A stretch of 38,116 nucleotides of DNA from Gammaproteobacteria bacterium (GTDB lineage Bacteria > Pseudomonadota > Gammaproteobacteria > Pseudomonadales > Azotimanducaceae). Position numbers and translations under genes: made by a program. Where the stretch lies: the NCBI GenBank assembly GCA_002725285.1, contig PBRC01000056.1, positions 1 through 38,116 of the forward strand, read 5' to 3'. Under the pieces are notes generated by a model. It had not been told where the DNA came from, ran no database searches, and saw only the letters and a list, made by a program, of their open reading frames with translations. Every line of letters starts with the position of its first letter. The stretch's first letter is position 1. This document shows, piece by piece, positions 26,979 to 34,554 of the stretch.

Positions 26979-27278
26979 ATGAATGATCGAGAAGAAAATG
27001 AGTCTCCCTTTCCGGAGTACAAGGGCGAGAGGGATATGGATGCCTTTTGGAAAGCTATTACGGTTAAACAGGAGCCCTCGAAACAAAAATGGTTCTTGCC
27101 CGTACTCATTGTTTTGGTCGTGTGTAGTGTTCCCTGGTACCGGAGCGAAGGGGAGATGGGGTATGTCCTGCTTGGCTTCCCGGTCTGGATTTGGACCTCT
27201 ATTGTCTGCTCGCTGGGTGTTGCGATTCTAACTGCGATCGGCATCTTCGGCTTTTGGAAAGACGATGACCCGGGGTAG
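26979..27278 (+). CDS. Small two-helix subunit accompanying a sodium:solute symporter
   Basis: 99 residues (or 80 if starting at ATG 27036, which has a purine-rich AGGGCGAGAGGG upstream). The N-terminus is charged and soluble, and two membrane helices follow (WFLPVLIVLVVCSVPWY and VWIWTSIVCSLGVAILTAIGIFGFW). Small proteins of this layout (YhdT/DUF997, DUF3311 and DUF4212 types) pair with SSS-family transporters, and an SSS gene follows 20 bp later. GFPVWIWTS resembles the GFPLWF stretch in YhdT-like partners. I infer an auxiliary subunit. Confidence 0.7.
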   Translation: MNDREENESPFPEYKGERDMDAFWKAITVKQEPSKQKWFLPVLIVLVVCSVPWYRSEGEMGYVLLGFPVWIWTSIVCSLGVAILTAIGIFGFWKDDDPG

Positions 27279-27298
27279 GGCGATGGGAGTTTCATCGC

Positions 27299-28822
27299 GT
27301 GAATGATGGCGTCCATGAACTCGGTATCACACCGATAGTCTTCCTGGCGGTCTATCTCTTTGTGATGATAGGGATCGGCTGGCTCGGTAAGCTTCGTGCC
27401 AGGGAGAAGTCGCTTCGGGATTTTTACCTTGGTGGATCAAGTTTTGGTGTGTTTGTTCTTTTCCTTACTCTTTTTGCTACGCAGTATAGTGGTAACACCA
27501 TGCTCGGATTTACTGGGCGCTCATATCGGGAAGGGGGCACCTATGTTGTTAGTATCATGTTCATGGTGCTAACTATCACAATGATATCTCTCTATGGACC
27601 GCGTCTGTTTCGTCTCTCACGAAAGTTCGGATACATTACACCAGCTGACTATATTTACCATCGGTTTGGGTCGCACTGGTTACGAATCATTTGTGTTGTT
27701 CTGCTGTGTTGGGGACTTGCTAACTATATCCTTGAACAGCTTGTCGCCATGGGCCATGCAGTGGAGGGATTGTCAGGAGGACGCATCGATTTTATGACTG
27801 GTGTCATCCTGTTGGTAATTGTTATGCTCACGTACGAAACGCTTGGCGGGATGCGCTCTGTCGCCTGGACCGATGCGATTCAGGGCATTCTGCTTGTAGG
27901 GGGTTTCTCGATTATTCTCTACATTATTCTGACCTTTGACGGTGGATTAACAGCCGCGACAGAGAAAATCGCGGCGGAAAATGGGCAGCCCGCGAAATTG
28001 CAGGTGCCAGGCTGGCAGGGTATTCGTACCTGGTTCAGTACCTTGCTTCTACTCATGTTCGGTGTGTCAGTATACCCTCATGCTATCCAGCGGTTTTTCT
28101 CAGCGCGTTCGCTAACAACATTGCGCATTTCCTTGGCAGGGATGGTGTTTATGCCTTTCCTTACAACGATGCTCGCCTTCACCCTTGGATTTATCGCCAT
28201 CAGCCGATTCACAGATCTGTCAACCTTTGAGAGTGACCAGGTCACGTTGCTCATGCTGCTGGATATCATCAACGAGAGTGACTTCATTCGTTGGTTGGTG
28301 ATCACTGTCTTCGTTGCGCTGGTTGCCGCAATTATGTCAACAACAGATTCAGCGCTGCTTTCGATCCAGAGTATGATCACCAAAGACATCTACAGCGTAT
28401 ATATTAACCCGAAGGCAAGCCAGCAAGGCCTGCTCTTGTCAGGTAAGCTTTTTGGGTGGATTCTCATCGCCTTCCTGGTGGGTATGACCTGGGTTTCCCG
28501 GCAGACAGAGAGTTCGATCTGGACCCTTATAAGACTCAAACTGGAATTTATGGTTCAGATTTCTCCCGTTTTTATACTGGGATTATTCTGGCGGCGTTTA
28601 TCTGGCCGGTCAGTGCTCTGCGGTGTGCTGGTGGGCACAGGGATTACGCTCGTGTTGTGGGTTGGTGCAGCTCTTGGGTATTGGGATGCGGCTTCGCGGT
28701 CTCCTCTCGGTATCAGTGCCGGAGTTTGGGGACTTACTGCCAACTATTTAATCTGCTTTATAGGCGGGCTGTTGTGGCCCGAGCCTGAGCCTTCTCAATC
28801 TGTATCTTCAGGGAAAATATAG
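27299..28822 (+). CDS. Sodium:solute symporter (SSS/PanF-like)
   Basis: 507 residues with about 13 helices, GTG start with GGGAG ten bases upstream. Family landmarks: a first helix followed by KSLRDFYLGGSSFGVFVLFLTLFATQYSGNTMLGF (Na+-site region), FGYITPADYIYHRFGS, YETLGGMRSVAWTDAIQG and ISTTDSALLSIQSM with the conserved Ser-Thr Na2 site. It takes up an organic acid, amino acid or vitamin with Na+. It forms a two-gene operon with the small membrane protein before it, under the promoter at 26942. The substrate is unknown. Confidence 0.92.
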   Translation: MNDGVHELGITPIVFLAVYLFVMIGIGWLGKLRAREKSLRDFYLGGSSFGVFVLFLTLFATQYSGNTMLGFTGRSYREGGTYVVSIMFMVLTITMISLYGPRLFRLSRKFGYITPADYIYHRFGSHWLRIICVVLLCWGLANYILEQLVAMGHAVEGLSGGRIDFMTGVILLVIVMLTYETLGGMRSVAWTDAIQGILLVGGFSIILYIILTFDGGLTAATEKIAAENGQPAKLQVPGWQGIRTWFSTLLLLMFGVSVYPHAIQRFFSARSLTTLRISLAGMVFMPFLTTMLAFTLGFIAISRFTDLSTFESDQVTLLMLLDIINESDFIRWLVITVFVALVAAIMSTTDSALLSIQSMITKDIYSVYINPKASQQGLLLSGKLFGWILIAFLVGMTWVSRQTESSIWTLIRLKLEFMVQISPVFILGLFWRRLSGRSVLCGVLVGTGITLVLWVGAALGYWDAASRSPLGISAGVWGLTANYLICFIGGLLWPEPEPSQSVSSGKI

Positions 28823-28951
28823 GAAAGTATCGGACACCCAGGATTCAAGCATCCAGTGCAACCGGTTGCAAGCAATGTATGCAGCAGAAAGTAAGCCAGA
28901 TCGACTTGTTGGATGTCCCGGTCTTTCACTGTCTTTCCCGTTAATGCACTC

Positions 28952-29434
28952 CTACTCCATTTCTTTTCTTGGAAACCAGTAGGTCAGGTATTCCGCGTAG
29001 AGTGCTCGATCTGGCATGTCGTATACTTCGATTTCGTGACAGGTCTTCATCAGGTACTCACCCTTCCCCTTGTCCTGAACGTCGAGCAGGCTTATATGGG
29101 ATCTCAGGCGAACCCCATCACCGATAACCACCGGTTTAAGTACTCTGACTTTATCCAGCCCATAATTAAGTGGGTTCTGACCGTCCTCGGGCCAAAGGCC
29201 TACATCGCGATAGAAGTGGGATAGCAGGGACATCATGTGAAAGCCGTGGATTATTGTGCCGCCATAAGGGCCCTTCTTCGCATAATCGGGATCGCAATGA
29301 CCGGGGGTGCGCCATCGCGTCACTTCTCCGAAAACATTGACCTGAACCTGGTCAATAAACACCCAATCACTGACACCCAGGTTTTCGCCGATATGTTCAT
29401 GGGCATTTGCCAGCAAGAATGGTTCTCCACGCAT
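28952..29434 (-). CDS. MaoC/NodN-like hot-dog protein
   Basis: 160 residues from ATG 29434: GAGGAGGTTGT before it is a near-perfect ribosome site, so the track's 29470 start is too long. The hot-dog pattern is plain: HEHIGENLGVSDWVFIDQ, YAKKGPYGGTIIHGFHMMSLL. NodN/MaoC hydratases have TGDxNxIHxDP with catalytic Asp and His. Here it reads TRWRTPGHCDP, keeping His but with Trp at the Asp position. It may therefore not be an (R)-enoyl-CoA hydratase, despite the fold. It lies 55 bp downstream of the propeller gene on the same strand, and they may be co-transcribed. Confidence 0.82.
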   Translation of the reverse strand: MRGEPFLLANAHEHIGENLGVSDWVFIDQVQVNVFGEVTRWRTPGHCDPDYAKKGPYGGTIIHGFHMMSLLSHFYRDVGLWPEDGQNPLNYGLDKVRVLKPVVIGDGVRLRSHISLLDVQDKGKGEYLMKTCHEIEVYDMPDRALYAEYLTYWFPRKEME

Positions 29435-29489
29435 ACAACCTCCTCTACAGGGATCGGAGTGATTTATCAATGCACTCTGACCCCATCAG

Positions 29490-30434
29490 CTATTTAATGC
29501 TGCCTTCAAAGTTAGGGTAGCGATACTCGAGCGAGTCGTCAGTCGAGACTTTGATATTGGTGTTCGTCTCGATGTCGTGCAGCATGACCTTGCCATTGTC
29601 GGTGTATAGGATCTGTTTGTCATCGGGCGAGAAGCTGGAATACCAGATGATCCGATGGTAATCCGGTTCGTGAATCTCGACTTCATTGGAAATCGATGGC
29701 ACGGAAGGGTCAAAGTCTGCATAGCAGACGATGCCACCCATGTATTCGTCCTTCGGCAGGTCCTCAAGTGTCTGCTTCATGTACGAGATTTTAGTTTCGT
29801 CATGAGAGATGCAGATCTTGTGCAGATGCATCGGATCGTTTTCATAGGCGATCGGTTCATACTTTGGTGCACCGACAGGATCAGGTGTCATCAGGAAATG
29901 TCTTTTCGATCCTCGCAGAACAAAGAGACGTCCATCCTTCAAATGTGAGTGACTGTATTCACGGTAGTATTCCGGATCGTTCGGGTCGGAGAGCATTTCT
30001 TCGTCTCCCGGTGTTGCGTCGGTCGTGGTTCGCCAAATCTTCACCACAGACAGATCCATGGGTTCACCGGAATGATTGGTGATACGAAACCAGACAATGC
30101 GATTGGTACCATCCCGGGTCCAGTGCAGGTTACCGTTGAACTGGTCATCGCCGGTCAGTTCCCGAATATCCGAACCATCCGGATTCATTACACAGGTTTT
30201 TGATTTCCAGAGAGAGACATCGCCTGTCTCCTTGTCCATTTCATTGGTCACGATAAAGAAGGCGATCTTGCTGCCGTCAGGGTTGGTGATCGGCTTGTAG
30301 GCCCAGTACTGCCCATCTGTCAGGTATTCCGTGGTCGAATCGACGCCGTCGCTGGTCGTCTTTGCGATTTGTCGCCCTCGCTCCGGCGAATACACAGAGG
30401 CGTACCAGGTCACTGGTTCGTTGAGCTTTGTCAT
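29490..30434 (-). CDS. TolB/oligogalacturonate-lyase-like beta-propeller protein
   Basis: 314 residues, no signal peptide, so probably cytosolic. Repeated blade motifs NPDGSKIAFF, MNPDGSDIRELT, SHDETKISYM and SPDDKQILYTDNGKV mark a WD40-like/TolB propeller. The layout also recalls oligogalacturonate lyase, which uses several His as metal ligands. His-rich bits here are YSHSHLKDGRL and MHLHKICISHD, but I cannot align them to the lyase site. AAGGAAGGCAGGC before the ATG supports the start. It is divergent from the heme operon and followed by the MaoC gene. Function unknown; a lyase or a sugar-acid enzyme is possible. Confidence 0.72.
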   Translation of the reverse strand: MTKLNEPVTWYASVYSPERGRQIAKTTSDGVDSTTEYLTDGQYWAYKPITNPDGSKIAFFIVTNEMDKETGDVSLWKSKTCVMNPDGSDIRELTGDDQFNGNLHWTRDGTNRIVWFRITNHSGEPMDLSVVKIWRTTTDATPGDEEMLSDPNDPEYYREYSHSHLKDGRLFVLRGSKRHFLMTPDPVGAPKYEPIAYENDPMHLHKICISHDETKISYMKQTLEDLPKDEYMGGIVCYADFDPSVPSISNEVEIHEPDYHRIIWYSSFSPDDKQILYTDNGKVMLHDIETNTNIKVSTDDSLEYRYPNFEGSIK

Positions 30435-30810
30435 GATGCCTGCCTTCCTTATTGATATCTATCGAATAACATACGAACGAGACAAGTTTACTATATTTAA
30501 TTCAGCGCTGAACAACACGAAGCAAGGCGTAGAAGCAGGTTAAGAACGTGAACCCATATTAGAGGTAAATGCTTATGGTGTTAACTCGAATTCTGGTAGG
30601 TAAATAAACTCGGTTCTGATTAAGAGTTCTTAATAACCAGCTGGATACAAGCGGTAACAAGGGCTCCGAAGATTATTAGTGCCGGTTTTCTTACTCTATT
30701 CACAGTTTGAGCAGTTTGAGCAGTTTGAGGTTTTGCTTGATTCGGTAGGCTTGGCCTGTGTAGAGTCTGCATTCCGTTTGGCAAAATTGGCGTAACGACA
30801 GGAGGTTATG
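30435..30810. other. Divergent intergenic region before the heme operon
   Basis: A 376-bp region with no gene, probably carrying promoters for both flanking units. It holds a three-copy nonamer repeat (30703-30729). A weak -35/-10 like pair, TTGATT-N18-TAGAGT, ends 45 bp before the first heme gene. AGGAGG stands directly before that gene's ATG pair. Confidence 0.5.
30703..30729. repeat. Three tandem copies of a nonamer upstream of the heme operon
   Basis: Three perfect copies of CAGTTTGAG stand head to tail about 80 bp before the first gene of the heme operon and just before a possible -35 (TTGATT at 30737). Such iterated sites can bind an activator or repressor, but slippage is an equal explanation. 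Confidence 0.9.
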
Positions 30811-32490
30811 ATGAAGAATTTAAGCGTACGTGTTGGGTTGTTAGCCGCAATCCTTGCAGCTGCACCCGTAAGTGCAGGTGTCGTGACAGGCCAGGTCAAA
30901 GATGTAGACGGTAATCCCATGACTGGTGTCATGGTCAGGCTGACCAGTAAAGACAATGTATCTGAATCAGTTTTTACTAATGCCAGCGGCGAGTATGAGA
31001 TCAAAACCGACCTCGCAGGTGACATTAGCGTGCGTCTGCGCTTACCCTATTATCGAGATGTCAATACTTCGATCGAGTTGGGTGCAACGGCCACTATTGA
31101 GGAAAATATGGTCATGGAAGCGATGACTGGCGAAAGAGAAATTTCTGATAGCCTGCCCGCTGCCTACCACTTTGGTCAGTTGCCATTCGAAGAAGGTGAC
31201 GACAAGGATTTTAATCGCTACCAGTTTCAACGTGACTGTCTTTCCTGCCATCAAATGGGTAATTCATTCACTCGAGTACCTCGTACCGCCAAGAATTGGA
31301 CAGGTACCGTGAAACGCATGCACATGTATATCGGCAACTTCGACGATAAGCTCATTGACCGAAGGTCTGAAATTTTTGCGGAGGGTTTTGATGGCAAACC
31401 TCTGACAGTTCGACCGGAGTTTCCTGTAGACGAGAAAGCACTATCGACGGCTAAGATTTATGAATACCCTTTGCTGACGCAGGGCGTGCCTCATGACACC
31501 ATCGCACACCCCAAGACGGGGATGCTCTATACTGTTGATCAGGCATTGCATCATATGTCGGTTACCGATCCAAAGTCTGGTGTAAGTGAATATGTCGTCC
31601 AGAACGGATCTCAAGCTGACTACTACTACACCACCTCACCCTCCGAAGGGAAGACTGAGAAGTTTGAACCCAAAACAGATGGACCCCACTCATTAGCATT
31701 AGGTCATGATGGAAAGTACTATGTCACCAATACAGGTAGTACCAGCATTGGTATTTTCAATCCCAATACCAACGAGTGGGAACCTTCTCACAAGCTGCCT
31801 GATGCATACAAAGGTCGATATCCTCATACGATTCGTGTCGCCAAGTCAGGTATGGTGTGGTTTACAATGGCCGGTGCAGAACATGTAGGTCAGCTTGATC
31901 CTGTCTCTGGAAAATTCGATATCATCCCGTTGCCCAAAGTCAAGGCCGGGGGTATTTCTGGTGGTACACAACCCTATGGTATTGACATCAGTCCAACTGA
32001 TGACGCCATGTGGTACGGGCGTTTATTCGGTGACAAAATTGGCCGAGTTGATCCGGATACACTTCATGTCACAGAGTTTAATTCGCCAGTTCGTGGACCA
32101 CGCAGAATGTACTTCGATAACAAAGGAATTCTATGGGTAACAGGGTATTCCGAAGGAAAATTGGCACGCATTGATGTTAATGACTGGTTTCACAGTAAGG
32201 TCTACGATATGCCTGAGTTTGCTCCGGGTTACCGTCCCGCACCCTATGCGCTGGCGATACATCCAGAGACACAGGATATATGGCTGAATGAAAATATGAC
32301 CGACCGCTTGTATCGCTTCATTCAGGATGAAGAGCGGTTTGTTGTCTACCCGGTGCCCTTGTCAAATACTTATACGCGAGATACGAGCTTCACACCGGAT
32401 GGGAAAATCTGTACCTCAAATAATCCATTACCCGCTGCATCGCTTGAGGGGGGTGTATTACAGATCTTCTGCATCGATACCGATGCTTAG
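30811..32490 (+). CDS. Carboxypeptidase-regulatory-like / c-heme / Vgb-like propeller protein
   Basis: 559 residues (ATG 30811 is 5 nt from AGGAGG; the ATG at 30808 is only 2 nt away). Parts in order: a signal peptide to about residue 23; a carboxypeptidase-regulatory-like beta-sandwich at 25-105 (GQVKDVDGNPMTGVMVRL, NASGEYEIKT); one c-type heme at CLSCH 144-148 with W-x-x-x-V-x-RM-x-x-Y after it; then a propeller from about 215 to the end with Vgb (streptogramin lyase)-like blades (GPHSLALGHDGKYYVTNTG, YPHTIRVAKSGMVWFT, QPYGIDISPTDD, GPRRMYFDNKGILWVTG). It is exported and probably periplasmic. The reaction is unknown: a redox enzyme or substrate sensor coupled to heme. It heads an operon with SHP and two DHC genes. 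Confidence 0.82.
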   Translation: MKNLSVRVGLLAAILAAAPVSAGVVTGQVKDVDGNPMTGVMVRLTSKDNVSESVFTNASGEYEIKTDLAGDISVRLRLPYYRDVNTSIELGATATIEENMVMEAMTGEREISDSLPAAYHFGQLPFEEGDDKDFNRYQFQRDCLSCHQMGNSFTRVPRTAKNWTGTVKRMHMYIGNFDDKLIDRRSEIFAEGFDGKPLTVRPEFPVDEKALSTAKIYEYPLLTQGVPHDTIAHPKTGMLYTVDQALHHMSVTDPKSGVSEYVVQNGSQADYYYTTSPSEGKTEKFEPKTDGPHSLALGHDGKYYVTNTGSTSIGIFNPNTNEWEPSHKLPDAYKGRYPHTIRVAKSGMVWFTMAGAEHVGQLDPVSGKFDIIPLPKVKAGGISGGTQPYGIDISPTDDAMWYGRLFGDKIGRVDPDTLHVTEFNSPVRGPRRMYFDNKGILWVTGYSEGKLARIDVNDWFHSKVYDMPEFAPGYRPAPYALAIHPETQDIWLNENMTDRLYRFIQDEERFVVYPVPLSNTYTRDTSFTPDGKICTSNNPLPAASLEGGVLQIFCIDTDA

Positions 32491-32549
32491 GTAGACGTTT
32501 TCGGGTAGCAGTTCTGAGATTATCCTGGATTTGCTACTCGTGATTTTTA

Positions 32550-32948
32550 ATGTCAAACAAGTTCAATTTAGCTGTCAGTCTGATCGGCGTCGTAGCTGGG
32601 CTGTCAACAGCTTGTGCGTCAGCTTCAGAAATAAGGGCTGCCATACTAAAGGAGTACGAGGCCATTGTGGGACAAGCCTTTTCTGCAGACTCCGGGAAGC
32701 AGTTTTGGTATCAAGACAATAACGGCCGAAGCTGCACTACCTGTCACACAGAATCCCTGCTGGCAAAAGGTAGGCATGAGCGAACGGGTAAGATAATTGA
32801 ACCCATGGCACCATCAGTTAATCCTAAGAGACTGACCAAGCGCAAGAAAATCAATAAGTGGTTTCTTCGTAACTGCAAATGGACAATCGGACGTGAGTGC
32901 ACAATCCAGGAAAAAGGCGATATCCTGCTGTGGTTAAGTGAACAGTAA
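32550..32948 (+). CDS. SHP-family monoheme cytochrome c (DUF1924)
   Basis: 132 residues with a signal peptide (about 1-26). It closely matches Sphaeroides heme protein: SCTTCH (heme Cys62, Cys65, His66), RTGKIIEPMAPSVNP, then KWFLRNC...IGREC and EKGDILLWL. In SHP the sixth heme ligand is Asn88 in RNC. The same Asn is present here as N108, and C109/C117 match the SHP disulfide. SHP releases Asn on reduction and binds O2 or NO. It is therefore likely a periplasmic gas-binding high-spin cytochrome, reduced by the di-heme cytochromes encoded next. No ribosome site is visible before the ATG. Confidence 0.88.
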   Translation: MSNKFNLAVSLIGVVAGLSTACASASEIRAAILKEYEAIVGQAFSADSGKQFWYQDNNGRSCTTCHTESLLAKGRHERTGKIIEPMAPSVNPKRLTKRKKINKWFLRNCKWTIGRECTIQEKGDILLWLSEQ

Positions 32949-32977
32949 CTTCTACTAAACAGTGGTGGGCGAATAGG

Positions 32978-33565
32978 ATGAATACCAAGTCAAGAAAAGC
33001 TGCTGGAAAATTATTATGGTTCCCCTCGCTGGCACTTTCGCTTGTAGTCAGTGTTTCGGGCCAGGAAATACGTTATCCCGGGGATCGTAGTAACTACGAC
33101 AACAAGATGCCGCCCGTCTTTGAAACAGATCCGGTTTATATTGAAGAGTGTGCCTCGTGTCACCTGGGATACGCGCCAGGATTATTACCTGAGAAAAGCT
33201 GGCAGAAAATTCTTCAGGGGCTCGAAGATCACTTTGGAGAAAATGCAGAACTCGATTCAGAGTCTGTGAATCATCTTGCAGATTACCTAGAGAAAAACTC
33301 TCTGGAATATGAGAAATCAGACCGGATTGCCAAGTTCAAGAAGAATCTACCCAGCGATCCACCCATTCGGATTACGGAACTACCCGCGTTTATTGTGGAA
33401 CACCAGCCAGCTGTCAGGCAAATCGGTCTTGAAGAAGTAGAAGACGGTTTCTTCAGCCCCTGTGAGGATTGTCACAAACAAGGAGCAAGCGGAATTTTCG
33501 ACAAAGAAAGATTATACAAAGGCTACGGTCCCGACTTTCAGTTTGGAGAGAAGAAGGACTTTTAA
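32978..33565 (+). CDS. Di-heme cytochrome c, DHC family (copy 1)
   Basis: 195 residues with a signal peptide. Two heme motifs: CASCH at 58-62 and CEDCH at 162-166. Family landmarks of the DHC cytochromes are all present: YIEECASCHLGYAPGLLP, SWQKILQGLEDHFGENAEL, PPIRITELPAFIVEH and FFSPCEDCHKQG. DHC is the known electron donor to SHP, and the SHP gene is 29 bp upstream, so it very probably reduces SHP in the periplasm. It is followed by a diverged copy of itself two bases after the stop. Confidence 0.92.
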   Translation: MNTKSRKAAGKLLWFPSLALSLVVSVSGQEIRYPGDRSNYDNKMPPVFETDPVYIEECASCHLGYAPGLLPEKSWQKILQGLEDHFGENAELDSESVNHLADYLEKNSLEYEKSDRIAKFKKNLPSDPPIRITELPAFIVEHQPAVRQIGLEEVEDGFFSPCEDCHKQGASGIFDKERLYKGYGPDFQFGEKKDF

Positions 33566-33567
33566 TA

Positions 33568-34143
33568 ATGCCGCGTTGGTTACACATCAGTTTATTCTTT
33601 TATCTAACCGCCAACTGTACTCTATATTGCGTTGCCGCTGAAAAGTCAGTAGCCGCATCGACCAAGATTGACGCAGGCAACCCAGCTGAGCTATTTACCA
33701 AAGATGATTCCTACATCGACGAGTGCGGTACTTGCCATATAGCCTATCCTCCGATGTTACTACCGGCAAAGAGCTGGCTTAAGCTGATGTCGGGAATTGA
33801 GAATCACTTCCAGGAAAATGCCGAACTCGATGCTGAAACTTCCGCACATATCAGTGAGTATCTTACGCAGAATTCTATGGATACTGTGAGCGATTCAACC
33901 GTTAGCCACTGGTTAACGTCAGTCCCAACTGATCCGCCCATTCGAATAACCGAGTTACCGGCCTTTATCACTGACCACGAGGATGCATACAGTCGGATGG
34001 GTGAGAGCGCCAAAGAGGCCGGCTTCTTTAGTCCCTGTAGAGACTGTCACAAAGAAGCGAACGATGGGATTTTCAGCAAAGACAGGTTGTTCAGGGGGTT
34101 TCGGCATGTATTCGATCGTTTCTCCGATAAGGAAGAACCATAA
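33568..34143 (+). CDS. Di-heme cytochrome c, DHC family (copy 2)
   Basis: 191 residues from ATG 33568. The track's 33469 start reads back through copy 1 in another frame; the real ATG is two bases after copy 1's stop, with AAGAAGG inside that gene as ribosome site. It has a signal peptide, then CGTCH (53-57) and CRDCH (157-161). It aligns end to end with copy 1: ENAELD, PPIRITELPAFI and FFSPC-x-DCHK are shared, while the linker and C-terminus have diverged. It arose by tandem duplication. It may hand electrons to copy 1 or to SHP, or serve a different acceptor. Confidence 0.92.
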   Translation: MPRWLHISLFFYLTANCTLYCVAAEKSVAASTKIDAGNPAELFTKDDSYIDECGTCHIAYPPMLLPAKSWLKLMSGIENHFQENAELDAETSAHISEYLTQNSMDTVSDSTVSHWLTSVPTDPPIRITELPAFITDHEDAYSRMGESAKEAGFFSPCRDCHKEANDGIFSKDRLFRGFRHVFDRFSDKEEP

Positions 34144-34554
34144 TTGATCTGGTAAAGAATACTTTTCGAATCTGGGTACTTCTGCGCGGTTTGATTGTTG
34201 GCTGTCGTGGTGGTTATCGTGGTTGCAGATGTTAGTCTAGTGGCTCGTTAACTATTTCTGTTGCGAACATTGCCAATGGCTCTGATTCTGGTATTGATAC
34301 AAATCGCCTTGAGAGAGTGGCCTCTGCTTTAGCTTAAATTAGCAGAAGTGTCTCTTAGCAAGAAGGACCAGGTGGTACCATATAGGCTGACGTCACACAC
34401 TCTCGATTCGCTACTTTGCGATACCGCTAAGAGGCATCGTCGGAACGGGTCCAGTCATAACAACTCAGGTAGCCACACGGCTGGGACACCCTGAAACATT
34501 CGTTGAAGATCGCAGTTTTGGCCAGCAGTGGTCCCCTGCAGAACATCACCTTGT
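34144..34554. other. Gene-free region, possible cytochrome b remnant
   Basis: 411 bp without an intact gene. Just after the second DHC gene, three frames together read FRIWVL, then ARFDCWL, then AVVVVIVVADVSLVAR. This resembles the RVWDLPxRLFHWLLVxLVVxA start of a di-heme cytochrome b561 as found beside SHP/DHC genes elsewhere, but needs two frameshifts, so it is tentative. Later come an 8-bp inverted repeat (CTCTTAGC 34352-34359 with GCTAAGAG 34426-34433) and a 6-bp TCTGCT/AGCAGA hairpin. Neither makes a proper terminator. Confidence 0.35.

Noticed and set aside
33469-33567. N-terminal extension of the second DHC protein in the ORF track
   Set aside because: It overlaps copy 1 in another frame; the signal peptide and ribosome site point to ATG 33568.
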